Assembly (NCBI RefSeq): GCF_003148465.1
Contig: NZ_QGGI01000001.1
Location: 1-54,762 of the forward strand
DNA length: 54,762 bases
Source of the DNA: Oceanotoga teriensis
GTDB taxonomy: Bacteria; Thermotogota; Thermotogae; Petrotogales; Petrotogaceae
Reading direction: 5' to 3'
Below are positions 1 through 9,068 of this stretch, piece after piece. Within the stretch, counting starts at the first letter, position 1, and every line of letters begins with the position of its first letter. The translations under genes were made by a program, and so were the position numbers. Under the pieces are notes generated by a model that saw nothing but the letters and a program-made list of their open reading frames with translations, did no database searches and was not told where the DNA came from.

Positions 1-58
<58 letters not shown>

Positions 59-171
59 GGTTTGTCCTTCTTCAGTTCTTTCTCTGACGTCTTTTATTCC
101 TTACCTTATTGGCTTTCTTCTATCCACTTTTCAAACAGCATTTCTTCCTCTGGCTTCTCAGCCAGCCGAAG

Positions 172-204
172 TATATACTATCACATTTCTCTATCTCCTG
201 TCAA
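172..204 (-). promoter_or_regulatory. Probable rRNA operon promoter
   Basis: On the minus strand there is a perfect -35 box TTGACA at 204-199 and, 18 bases further, TAGTAT at 180-175 as the -10. It lies about 120 bases upstream of the 16S start, a normal leader length. Positions 59-319 hold no gene: only this promoter, the pyrimidine-rich 16S leader and the terminator at 280-313. Confidence 0.6.
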
Positions 205-279
205 TTTCTTTTTTGTTACATTTATTCCCCCCTTTCCTTACATATTTCCACCTCTTAACGTGTTTGATGATTTTATAAG

Positions 280-313
280 AAAATATGGAGACACAATAAT
301 ATCTCCATATTTT
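280..313 (-). terminator. Terminator after pepD
   Basis: A 12-bp perfect inverted repeat (AAAATATGGAGA / TCTCCATATTTT) with a 10-base loop lies 6 bases past the pepD stop. It separates pepD from the rRNA promoter. Confidence 0.65.
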
Positions 314-319
314 TATATT

Positions 320-1774
320 TTATAATTCTTTGAGTATATTTTTTAGAAAATTCCAACTTCTTTCAACGGATGAAATACTCATTTTTTCTTTTGGAGTATG
401 AACATCATATAAATTAGGACCAAATGATATCATATCTATATCTCCAAGTTTTTCTTTAAAAAGTCCACATTCTAAACCAGCATGTATTGCTGAAATTTCT
501 GGATCTTTGTTATACATTTTTTTATAAACATCTATAAAAACATTTCTTATTTTTGAATTTTCTTTGAATTGCCATGCTGGATATTCAGCAGTTCTTTGAA
601 CTGTTGAATTTGTTAAAAAAGCAATATTATCAAAAATCATATGCATATAATCTTTTTTACTTTCTATAGAACTTCTTGAAGCAGATTTAAAATATATTTT
701 TTTATCTTTTATTTCAATAATACCCAAATTATTAGATGTTTCAACTAAATCTTCAATTTCGTCTGACATTCTTATCACACCATCAGGTATTAAATTTATT
801 ATATTTATTATTTTTTTAGTAATACTATTTTTTATAACTTTTTTAAATTTTTCTTTTGATTCTTTAAAATCAATTCTAATATTTTTATCAACTTTATAAT
901 ATTCTTTTTTTATTATATCAACAATTTCGTCAAAATCATTTTTTATTGTAGTAAAATATTTTTCATCAAATGCTATTATTGCCTTTGATTCTCTTGGTAT
1001 TGCATTATCTTTCGCGCCTCCAATTAAATCAACAAGTCTTATTTTAGTATTTTTAGATATTTCATATAAAACTCTTCCCATTAATTTATTAGCATTAGCT
1101 TTTTGTTTTATTATTTCAGAACCTGAATGACCACCATTTAATCCTGTTATATATATTTCAAAGAATCTATAATCTTTTTTAGATTCTTTATATTCTAAAT
1201 CAAGGGATATATTTTCCCTCATTCCACCAGCACAACTAACTAAAAATATTCCTTCTTCTTCTGAATCTATATTTATTAAAGTTTTACCTTTAATATTTTC
1301 TGGATTTAAATTATGAGCACCTGTCATTCCAGTTTCTTCATCGGTTGTTATTAAAACTTCTATTGGTGGATGGGCTATATCTTTAGAATCTAATAAAGCT
1401 AATGCAAAAGCTACAGCTATACCATCATCTCCACCTAATGTTGTGCCCTCTGTTTCAATAAAGTCTCCATTAATTTTCATTTTTATAGGATCTTTAGAAA
1501 AATCATGTTTTACAGAACTTTCTTTTTCACAGACCATATCCATATGACCTTGAAGTGTAATTATGGGATTATTTTCTTTACCATTTGTACCATTTTTTCT
1601 AATTATTATATTTAAAGCTTTGTCTTGTATTACTTCAAGATTTCTTTCTTTAGCAAAATTAAAAAGCCAATCACTTATTTTTTTTTCACACTTTGAACAA
1701 CGTGGAATTTGATTTATTTCTTCAAACCATTTAAAAACTTCTTTGGGTTCTAAATTTTCTAAAACTTTATTCAT
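320..1774 (-). CDS. pepD: Beta-Ala-His (cytosol non-specific) dipeptidase PepD, M20 family
   Basis: A 484-residue cytosolic metallodipeptidase, the normal PepD length, expected to hydrolyse Xaa-His and other dipeptides. Visible M20 motifs in order are GHMDMVCEK (His77, Asp79), LGGDDGIA (Asp116 bridging the two metals), TTDEETGM (catalytic Glu146/Glu147), IDSEEEG, and HSGSEI in the lid domain. The late DVHTPKE segment supplies a metal-binding His. The ATG follows a GGGGGT ribosome site. It stands alone between two terminators, so it is probably monocistronic. Confidence 0.93.
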   Translation of the reverse strand: MNKVLENLEPKEVFKWFEEINQIPRCSKCEKKISDWLFNFAKERNLEVIQDKALNIIIRKNGTNGKENNPIITLQGHMDMVCEKESSVKHDFSKDPIKMKINGDFIETEGTTLGGDDGIAVAFALALLDSKDIAHPPIEVLITTDEETGMTGAHNLNPENIKGKTLINIDSEEEGIFLVSCAGGMRENISLDLEYKESKKDYRFFEIYITGLNGGHSGSEIIKQKANANKLMGRVLYEISKNTKIRLVDLIGGAKDNAIPRESKAIIAFDEKYFTTIKNDFDEIVDIIKKEYYKVDKNIRIDFKESKEKFKKVIKNSITKKIINIINLIPDGVIRMSDEIEDLVETSNNLGIIEIKDKKIYFKSASRSSIESKKDYMHMIFDNIAFLTNSTVQRTAEYPAWQFKENSKIRNVFIDVYKKMYNKDPEISAIHAGLECGLFKEKLGDIDMISFGPNLYDVHTPKEKMSISSVERSWNFLKNILKEL

Positions 1775-1851
1775 ATTATTACCCCCTTATATTATTTATA
1801 ACAATTATAACAAAATGAGTTTATTTTTTCATAAAGTATATTTAAATTTTA

Positions 1852-1885
1852 AAAAAAATGATATCTGAATAATCAGATATCATTC
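1852..1885 (-). terminator. Terminator overlapping the chemoreceptor stop codon
   Basis: The minus strand reads AATGATATCTG, a 6-base loop, CAGATATCATT, then a run of U. The stem is 11 bp and contains the TGA stop codon of the chemoreceptor gene. It is a textbook intrinsic terminator. Confidence 0.85.
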
Positions 1886-3913
1886 GAATTTGAATATGTT
1901 TATTTTTTCATTTAAATTTGTTGATATTTCTTTTAATGAATCAGAAAGTTGTTCAATTTCATGAGATTTTTTTGTGTTAGTTTCTATCATTTCTTTAATA
2001 TCTTTTATTTGATAAAATATTTCCTTTACTAAATTATCTGCCGCCTCCATTGAAGAATTCATTTCTTCAGATGAAGCACTTTGTTCTTGACTCGATGCTG
2101 AAAGATTGTTTATTTCACTATTAATCGAATACACTTTTTGTTTTATATCTTCAAATTTTTTTATTAATTCATCTGTACTTAAATCTATTCCTTCAATTAT
2201 TTCAACTATTTTAGATGTTGATTTGTTAACACTGATGGTTCCAGCATTTATATCTTTTAATATTTCTTCAATTTCTTGTGTTGCTTTAGAACTATCATCT
2301 GCAAGTTTTCTTATTTCATCTGCAACTACAGCAAATCCTTTTCCAGCTTCTCCCGCACGAGCTGCTTCAATAGCAGCATTCAATGCTAATAAATTAGTTT
2401 GTTCTGTTATACTTCTAATACTTTCAATTATACTTTGAACATTTTTTGTATTATTTAAAAGTTTTTCAACTTCTTCTTCTGTTAATTTAGATCTATTTTT
2501 TGCATTATCTATAGTAGATTTTATATCTTTTATTTTTTCAGATCCATCTTCAGCTGAACTTAATGATTCACCAGAAAAAATACTGAGTTCTTGTGCCGAA
2601 TTAGAAATAGTAGTAGAACCTTGAGCTACTTCAAATATACCATTATTTAAATTTTCAACATTATTGCTAACATTCTCAGAATTATCTTTTACAGTAGTTA
2701 TTTTTTCTTGTAACTTAATTCCAAAATTTATCAATTCTTCAGCTGTATTGTTCAATTTTTTTGAATACTCTAAATTTGAATTAGAACTAAATTCAACTTG
2801 TTTTAAAGCATCATTTAAATTTTTTCTCATATCTTCTAATGCATTTGAAATATCACCTATTTCATCTCTTCTATTCAGTTTAAAATCTACTGTAAGATCT
2901 CCTTTTCCAAATTTTTCAATTTTATTTTTTATATATTTTAAAGGATTTATAATTATTTTATTTATTAAAAGAAATAGAATTAAAATAAATATAGCTATAA
3001 ATATTATAGAAATTATTATTGATTGAGTTATAGCATTTCTTATTCCTAATTCTTCTTCTAAAAGGTTTATAATTATGAATATTCCTGTATCTCCTATTAT
3101 TGATTTTGAAAAATATGTATTTTTGGAATTATAGTCAAATTCTTTTACTTCAGTCCTTTCAGATAAAATATAATCTGTAATATCTTTCTCTAATTTATTT
3201 TTTATATTAATCTTTAAATTTTCTTCTTTATTATTTGAAACAACATAAGTACCATCTTTATATACTGCAAAAGCTGATCCAGTTTCTCCAATATCAATAT
3301 TCAAAACTTTATCAGTTAAAACATCCAATCCAATATCTATTGTAGTAACACCTATATTTTTGTTATCTTTTATTATTGGAGAGGTTATTGTGATCATAGT
3401 CACATTGGTGACAGAGTCAGCATAAGGTCGACTCCAAACAGAATTTTTAGATTTTATTCCCGATTTATACCAATCTTCTTTAAAATAATTTGATTTTTCA
3501 TTTGAATAATCCCAAGTTAATTTTATGTTTGAATTTTCTTTATATGAATATGGTCCAAAATATATTTCATTTTTATCATATTCATATGGTTCCATCCAAA
3601 AACCTCCTCCAACTATTAAAGGATTATTTTTTATTATTTCATTCAAAAAATTTATTATAATATCTGTTGACTCTTCATCATAAGTTTTAAAAGATGAAAC
3701 TAAATTTGAAAGATTTTCAGAACTCTCTTTTATCTTTTCGAAAGAAATATTTAAATTATCTGAAATCCCTTCACTCTTTGCAGATAAATAATTATCAGCC
3801 ATACTTTGTATATTTGTTTTTAAAGAACTTACATTAATATAAATTTGAATTGCAAATAGTATTACTGAAATTGAAGAAATAAAAATAATTATTTTTTTAC
3901 TTATAGTATTCAT
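1880..3913 (-). CDS. Methyl-accepting chemotaxis protein with extracellular Cache sensor
   Basis: A 677-residue transmembrane chemoreceptor. One membrane segment lies at about 7-29, a periplasmic dCache-type sensor with WMEPY and TMITITSPI elements at about 35-285, and a second membrane segment at about 294-317. A HAMP linker follows ([18 protein letters not shown]), then a long coiled-coil signalling domain with the hairpin tip [19 protein letters not shown] that contacts CheA and CheW. The ligand cannot be told from sequence; Cache domains often bind amino or carboxylic acids. No CheR-tethering C-terminal pentapeptide is seen. It is a single gene with its own terminator, and the ATG follows a GGGGGT site. 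Confidence 0.93.
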   Translation of the reverse strand: MNTISKKIIIFISSISVILFAIQIYINVSSLKTNIQSMADNYLSAKSEGISDNLNISFEKIKESSENLSNLVSSFKTYDEESTDIIINFLNEIIKNNPLIVGGGFWMEPYEYDKNEIYFGPYSYKENSNIKLTWDYSNEKSNYFKEDWYKSGIKSKNSVWSRPYADSVTNVTMITITSPIIKDNKNIGVTTIDIGLDVLTDKVLNIDIGETGSAFAVYKDGTYVVSNNKEENLKINIKNKLEKDITDYILSERTEVKEFDYNSKNTYFSKSIIGDTGIFIIINLLEEELGIRNAITQSIIISIIFIAIFILILFLLINKIIINPLKYIKNKIEKFGKGDLTVDFKLNRRDEIGDISNALEDMRKNLNDALKQVEFSSNSNLEYSKKLNNTAEELINFGIKLQEKITTVKDNSENVSNNVENLNNGIFEVAQGSTTISNSAQELSIFSGESLSSAEDGSEKIKDIKSTIDNAKNRSKLTEEEVEKLLNNTKNVQSIIESIRSITEQTNLLALNAAIEAARAGEAGKGFAVVADEIRKLADDSSKATQEIEEILKDINAGTISVNKSTSKIVEIIEGIDLSTDELIKKFEDIKQKVYSINSEINNLSASSQEQSASSEEMNSSMEAADNLVKEIFYQIKDIKEMIETNTKKSHEIEQLSDSLKEISTNLNEKINIFKFE

Positions 3914-4122
3914 TGTAATACCCCCTTAATTTTTAATAATAAGCTATATAATTACATCATTAAATTTTTTCTTAAAATAAAATAATATTTTTATTTATAA
4001 AAAACATAAATTAAATTTCATTTGATAAATTAACATTTTATTATTTATACAGTAATCATAACACATTATAAAACCGAAATATTAACTAATTATTAAATAA
4101 ATATATTTTTATTGTATCTATA

Positions 4123-4160
4123 AAAAACAAAATAACATACCATAATAGGTATGTTATTTT
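4123..4160 (-). terminator. Terminator of the GntR/GlpA-like operon
   Basis: The stem AAATAACATACC / GGTATGTTATTT with loop TATTAT includes the stop codon of the last operon gene. A U-rich tail follows in the minus direction. The gap 3914-4153 upstream of the chemoreceptor otherwise holds only AT-rich DNA. Confidence 0.82.
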
Positions 4161-5881
4161 TTATTATTTCTTATTAAATTTTTTTCCAAATCTAAACCTA
4201 ATGTTCCACCTGGATTCATTATATTATTAGGATCAAAATAATTTTTTAAATTCTTAAATAAATCCATTTGATTTTCACCTATATAGCTTTCTAACCAAGG
4301 AGCAGTCATTTTCCCTATTCCATGATGATGTGACATGCTCGCACCATATTTTTGAATATTGTCTAATATTCCATATTGATATTCGAGATATTCTTCTTCC
4401 TCTTCCATTTTTGCAATAAAAATAAAATATAAATTTGCTCCCTGAGGATAAAAATGTGATATATGAGTCATACATATTGTATTTGGTCTGCTATGACAAA
4501 ATTTTCTTACTCCTGTATGAACTTTTTCCATATTTTCCCAATTTACAGAGCATTCCAATGTATCTATCATAATTCCAAAGTCTCCAAGATCTTCTCTTAA
4601 ATAAGGATCTCTAAATCTACCTTTTTCCCATGAAGAGGTGATATATCCTGTTGTATACATAGCATTATATTTTTTACAAATTTTTTTTATATTTTTTTTC
4701 ACCAATTTAGAAAAATTTTTTTCTCCTTCTGTAAATCCGAGCATTAAACATCTTTCCATAGGATTGAATCCTCTAAATTTAAGAATTTTATCTATTATAG
4801 TATCTTCTACACCGTATAATTTCATAGCAACATCTGTCTCTTCAGGATCAGATAGTCTAAAAACTGATGGATAACCAAACTGACCTTGCATTATTTCTCT
4901 TGCAGCTTCTTTTGCATCTTCCCAATTTTTAAATATGAATGAAAATTTTTGATGGTTTTCTGGTAAATACTTAAAAATTTTTAAAGTGGCACTAATGAGA
5001 ATACCAAATGCTCCTTCACTTCCCATCATTATTTCATCTATATCTGGACCAGTAGCTTGAGCAGGAAATTCATTAGTTTTTATTTCTCCTATTGGAGTAA
5101 TATATTCTTGGCATATAACTATATCTTCAATTTTTCCGAAATATGTCGAATTTTGTCCTGCTCCTCTTGTTACTATCCAACCTCCTACTGAAGAATATTC
5201 AAATGATTGTGGAAAATGTCCACAAGTATATCTTCTTTTTGCATTAAATTTTTCTGGGGCTTTATTTAAATACTCTTCAAGATCCGGACCTTGCATTCCA
5301 GCTTGAACAGTTATAGTTTGATTTATTTCATTAAATCTTATTACCTTATTCAGATGTTTTCTCATATCTAAGGTTATTCCTTGTTTTACAGCTTCCATAC
5401 CTCTTGTTACAGTTGATCCACCACCAAATACATATATAGGTATTTTTTCATCATTACAATATCTAACTATATTAATTATATCTTTTTTATCTCTTGGATA
5501 AATTACTATATCTGGAATATTTTCTACTTTTTTGTGCCTCATTCTTATTGAATCAATCATAGTTTTACCATAAGAAACTGAAAGTCTCGTATAAACATCC
5601 TCATTTACATTGTCTTCACCAACAATAGTTTTAAATTTATTTATATTTTCTTTAGTAAGTTTAATTTCTCCATCATATTTCACATCATCAAGCCCAAGAT
5701 TTTTAGGTTCTATAAAATCATTATCTGTCATATTAAACGTTTTTTTCATTAATTCATATAATTTTTCATTTGGATGTTTAAATTCATTCCATTCCCCCCA
5801 CTTAAATATGCTTCTATAAGAATTTTCTGGCGGTTTATTTATATACCAATTTGGTTCGAATCCTTTATATTTATGACCCAT
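4154..5881 (-). CDS. FAD-binding oxidase of the alkyl-dihydroxyacetonephosphate synthase (AGPS) type
   Basis: A 575-residue flavoprotein of the VAO/PCMH superfamily. The FAD-pyrophosphate loop VFGGGSTVTRG lies near residue 155, and GGWIVTRGAGQNSTYFGKIED is AGPS-like. The C-terminal half carries the signature SHHHGIGK near 518, the His-rich active-site loop conserved in AGPS, and ends FDPNNIMNPGG. In eukaryotes AGPS swaps the acyl group of acyl-DHAP for a fatty alcohol, making the ether bond; many bacterial relatives are uncharacterised. It is the last gene of the GlpA-like operon, 12 bases after the kinase. The ATG at 5881 has the better ribosome site (GGGGTGGGATTT-ATG) than the GTG three codons upstream. 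Confidence 0.8.
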   Translation of the reverse strand: MGHKYKGFEPNWYINKPPENSYRSIFKWGEWNEFKHPNEKLYELMKKTFNMTDNDFIEPKNLGLDDVKYDGEIKLTKENINKFKTIVGEDNVNEDVYTRLSVSYGKTMIDSIRMRHKKVENIPDIVIYPRDKKDIINIVRYCNDEKIPIYVFGGGSTVTRGMEAVKQGITLDMRKHLNKVIRFNEINQTITVQAGMQGPDLEEYLNKAPEKFNAKRRYTCGHFPQSFEYSSVGGWIVTRGAGQNSTYFGKIEDIVICQEYITPIGEIKTNEFPAQATGPDIDEIMMGSEGAFGILISATLKIFKYLPENHQKFSFIFKNWEDAKEAAREIMQGQFGYPSVFRLSDPEETDVAMKLYGVEDTIIDKILKFRGFNPMERCLMLGFTEGEKNFSKLVKKNIKKICKKYNAMYTTGYITSSWEKGRFRDPYLREDLGDFGIMIDTLECSVNWENMEKVHTGVRKFCHSRPNTICMTHISHFYPQGANLYFIFIAKMEEEEEYLEYQYGILDNIQKYGASMSHHHGIGKMTAPWLESYIGENQMDLFKNLKNYFDPNNIMNPGGTLGLDLEKNLIRNNKK

Positions 5882-5893
5882 AAATCCCACCCC

Positions 5894-7453
5894 TTATTCA
5901 TTTGGATAATTAGCTATATCCTTAATTTGAATATATAAATTTTTTAATCTTGGATATATTCTTTTATATACTTTATGAAATAAATCTTTATATATTTCAG
6001 AATTTTTTTTATCTGGAATAAACTCATCTTTATAATGAATCATATTTTTTATTGCTTCTTGATAATTTTTATATATTCCCAATGAAACAAAACCTATCAT
6101 AGCTGCTCCTAATCCACTAGCTTCATTAGTATGTATTCTAAGTACTTTTCTATTGAACATATCAGAAGTTATTTGACATATAGTTTCTGATTTACTTCCA
6201 CCTCCTGAAACCTTTATTTCTTCAATATGTTTATTAGTTTTAGATTCAATCATTTCTATACCATCCATTAAACCATAATTTATACCTTCTATAATTGCTC
6301 TATATATATGTATTCTCGTATGAACATCTCCAAAACCTATTATTGATCCTTTTGCAAAAGGGGTTTTTATATGTGGTCCCCAATATGGTTGTAATATTAA
6401 ACCGTCTGAACCAGCTGGTATACTATTTAATCTTTGATTTAAAAGAATTTCAGGATTTATATTTAATTTTTTTGCTTCTTCCATTTCTTTTTGTGCAAAT
6501 TCTTTTTTAAACCAACTTATCATCCAATAGCCTCTAAATATTTCTACTTCGGGATTATATGAGTTTTTTATAATACCAGGATATGCAGGCATAAATTTTA
6601 TTGGTTCTATATACTTATTAGATGTTATTTGAATAGTTGCTGTAGTTCCAAAACTTATACTCGCACATCTTTCATCAATACATCCATTTGCAAGAGTTTC
6701 ACACCCTTTATCTGAAGCACCAGCATAAACTGGAATTCCATTTTTTAATCCAGTTTCATATTCAGCATTTTTGTTTATATTTCCTATCAAGGTTCCAGGT
6801 TCAACAAGTTCTGAAAGTTTATCTTTTTCAATACCAAAAATTCGCCATTTCCAACTACTCAAATTTTCTTCCCATTTTCTTTTTTTATAATTAAAAGGAA
6901 TATGGCCTACTTGATTTGCAATAGAATCTTTTATTTCGCCTGTTAATTTAAAATTCAAATATGCTGATAATTGAATATATTTATAAGTTTTATTCCATAC
7001 TTCATTTTCATTTTCTTTTATCCAATTAGCTTTTGATTCTCTTGATATAATTTCTATAGTTTTTTTCATACCAACCAAATCAAATATTAATTTTTCATGT
7101 TTATAAAGTTTTCCTGGATATTTAACCATTCTTTGATCAAGCCAAGTTATAGTATTTCTCAATACTTTTCCATTTTTATCTAAATTTATCATTGTATCTC
7201 TCAAAGTAGTTATGACAACAGCATCTATTTTTTTAAATTCTGAAAAATTTTCTAATTTCAAATAATTTGTTGCTTCACATAAACTTTTCCAATATATTTC
7301 AGCTTTTTGTTCTGCCCAACCAGGTTTAATAGAAAAATAAGGATTAAAATCTATTTTTTTATACCCTTTAATATATCCAAATTTATCAAAAATAATTCCT
7401 CTCAAACTCTGGGTTCCACAATCAATTGATAAAATTCTTTCATCCCCCTGCAT
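5894..7453 (-). CDS. FGGY-family carbohydrate/polyol kinase
   Basis: A 519-residue cytosolic sugar or polyol kinase. Phosphate-1 loop DCGTQSLRG is at 11-19, ITWLDQR and GASDKG (catalytic Asp region) lie in the middle, SFGTTATIQ is phosphate-2, and GGGSKSETICQI with EASGLGAA forms the adenosine site near the C-terminus. Its operon partners are a GlpA-like dehydrogenase and an AGPS-like flavoprotein, so a glycerol-like substrate is more likely than a sugar, but the specificity loop does not let me call it GlpK. The ATG follows GGGGTGAAATAA. Confidence 0.87.
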   Translation of the reverse strand: MQGDERILSIDCGTQSLRGIIFDKFGYIKGYKKIDFNPYFSIKPGWAEQKAEIYWKSLCEATNYLKLENFSEFKKIDAVVITTLRDTMINLDKNGKVLRNTITWLDQRMVKYPGKLYKHEKLIFDLVGMKKTIEIISRESKANWIKENENEVWNKTYKYIQLSAYLNFKLTGEIKDSIANQVGHIPFNYKKRKWEENLSSWKWRIFGIEKDKLSELVEPGTLIGNINKNAEYETGLKNGIPVYAGASDKGCETLANGCIDERCASISFGTTATIQITSNKYIEPIKFMPAYPGIIKNSYNPEVEIFRGYWMISWFKKEFAQKEMEEAKKLNINPEILLNQRLNSIPAGSDGLILQPYWGPHIKTPFAKGSIIGFGDVHTRIHIYRAIIEGINYGLMDGIEMIESKTNKHIEEIKVSGGGSKSETICQITSDMFNRKVLRIHTNEASGLGAAMIGFVSLGIYKNYQEAIKNMIHYKDEFIPDKKNSEIYKDLFHKVYKRIYPRLKNLYIQIKDIANYPNE

Positions 7454-7473
7454 TTATTTCACCCCAACCCATT

Positions 7474-7824
7474 TTATTCTATTTCATCCGTAGTTATTAT
7501 ATCCACCCCTGTATTACAAACATTTTTTAAAACAATACTTCCAGGTTCTATTTTTTCTTTAAGTATGAATTTATTTATATTTTGCATTATTTCAAATATT
7601 TTATTCTTGGGAACTTCTGAATTTGTTTTAACAGATAATCTTGGCTTATCTTTAAAAATCGTTTTTATTGTAGTACATATTGTTCTTCTTGGATCTTTTA
7701 ATTCATTTAATGCAAAATAATATCCTCTTTTACATTTATTACCAGTTATAATATATTCATTTTTTTCTTTTTCAATATTTAATTCACAGGAGTTTGGACA
7801 TACTATACAAGTAAGTTTCACCAT
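7474..7824 (-). CDS. DUF1667 iron-sulfur-type accessory protein
   Basis: A 116-residue protein with the N-terminal pattern Cys6-x2-Cys9-x3-Cys13 and Cys31 (TCIVCPNSC and GNKCKRG), which resembles the [4Fe-4S] region of molybdopterin oxidoreductases. DUF1667 proteins are known next to GlpA-like and FAD oxidoreductase genes in Thermotoga and Firmicutes, as here. It is probably a small electron-transfer subunit of the complex. The ATG at 7824, five bases after GGAG, is preferred over the GTG at 7830 that overlaps the upstream stop. Confidence 0.82.
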   Translation of the reverse strand: MVKLTCIVCPNSCELNIEKEKNEYIITGNKCKRGYYFALNELKDPRRTICTTIKTIFKDKPRLSVKTNSEVPKNKIFEIMQNINKFILKEKIEPGSIVLKNVCNTGVDIITTDEIE

Positions 7825-7826
7825 TA

Positions 7827-9068
7827 TCACTCCAATATCATACTTATTTTTTTATTTTTAATATTTTTTATAGTTAATTTTTCCATTTCTGCCGGAATTA
7901 ATTTATTATAATTTTTTTCAACAATTTTGTCATCTAAAAAAATTTTTAATTTAGCATTTTCAAATCTCTTTTTACTTCTAAAATAAAAAATTATCTCATC
8001 ATTTGAATTTTCATTTATATATTGAGGTACAATGTATAAAAAATTTTCATTTATATCTACTTTAGTATTCTTATTATTTGTTTTTTTATTTTTAATATAT
8101 TCGCATGCTTTTTTTCCAGCAATTTCACCACTCTCGGAAACATAATCTACTAGATCGTTTACATGGAGAGCATTACCACATATAAATATTCCTGGAATTT
8201 CAACAGACATAAAATCATTATCTACAAATGCTCCATTTGTTTTTTTATCTATAGTTATTCCTAGATCTTCTAAAAGTTCATTTTCGGGTATTAATCCAAC
8301 TGATAATATTAAAGTATCACACTTTATTATTTTCTTTGAATTTTCTATAAGTTCATAGTTTTTATTTACTTTAGATATTTCAACAGCTTCAATTCTTTCT
8401 TTTCCAAATATTTTTGTTATTGAATGCGACAAATATAAAGGTATATCATAATCATATAAACACTGTCTTATATTTCTTGTAAGACCTGATGGTGTATCTT
8501 TTATCTCATAAACTCCCAATACTTTAGCTCCTTCAAGTGTAAGTCTTCTCGCCATTATTAGCCCTATATCACCGCTTCCTAAAATAATACAATTTTTTCC
8601 TGGCATAAATCCCATTATATTAGTCATATATTGAGCAGTTCCAGCATTATATATTCCAGCAGGTCTCTCTCCTTGTATAAAAATTTGTTTTGATGTTCTT
8701 TCTCTACAACCAGTTGAAAAAATTACAGTTTTTGTTTTTAAAATATGTATTCCATTTTCATTTATTATTTTAATATGAAAATCTTTATCTTTTTTTATTT
8801 CAATAACAAAAGTTTTTAATAATATATCAATATCTTTATTTTTTATAATATTTTTATATTTTAAAGCATATTCAGGTCCCGTAAGTCTTTCATTAAATTT
8901 TAAAACTCCAAACCCATCATGTATGCATTGTTTTAAGATTCCACCTAATCTTTCTTCTCTTTCAATTATTAGAGCTTTACAACCTTCATTATTGACTTTT
9001 AAAGCAGCTGCCATTCCAGCAGGTCCTCCACCTATGATAATAACTTCATATTCTTTCAATAAAATCAT
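7827..9068 (-). CDS. NAD(P)/FAD-dependent oxidoreductase (GlpA-operon partner)
   Basis: A 413-residue pyridine-nucleotide-disulphide-type flavoprotein. The N-terminal FAD fold has IIIGGGPAGMAAA, an NAD-binding Rossmann motif ILGSGDIGL lies mid-protein, and the second FAD contact is GIFICGNALHVNDLVDYVSESG. FSTGCRER near residue 122 is typical of this family, which includes the alpha-type subunits of anaerobic glycerol-3-phosphate and sarcosine-type dehydrogenases. It probably shuttles electrons between the GlpA-like subunit and NAD(P). Its beginning overlaps the end of the upstream gene by about 23 bases. Start choice is uncertain: TTG 9074, ATG 9068 or TTG 9056. Confidence 0.85.
   Translation of the reverse strand: MILLKEYEVIIIGGGPAGMAAALKVNNEGCKALIIEREERLGGILKQCIHDGFGVLKFNERLTGPEYALKYKNIIKNKDIDILLKTFVIEIKKDKDFHIKIINENGIHILKTKTVIFSTGCRERTSKQIFIQGERPAGIYNAGTAQYMTNIMGFMPGKNCIILGSGDIGLIMARRLTLEGAKVLGVYEIKDTPSGLTRNIRQCLYDYDIPLYLSHSITKIFGKERIEAVEISKVNKNYELIENSKKIIKCDTLILSVGLIPENELLEDLGITIDKKTNGAFVDNDFMSVEIPGIFICGNALHVNDLVDYVSESGEIAGKKACEYIKNKKTNNKNTKVDINENFLYIVPQYINENSNDEIIFYFRSKKRFENAKLKIFLDDKIVEKNYNKLIPAEMEKLTIKNIKNKKISMILE

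Noticed and set aside
2106-2438. Plus-strand open frame of 110 codons inside the chemoreceptor gene
   Set aside because: Antisense shadow of the low-complexity signalling domain; no ribosome site or family resemblance.
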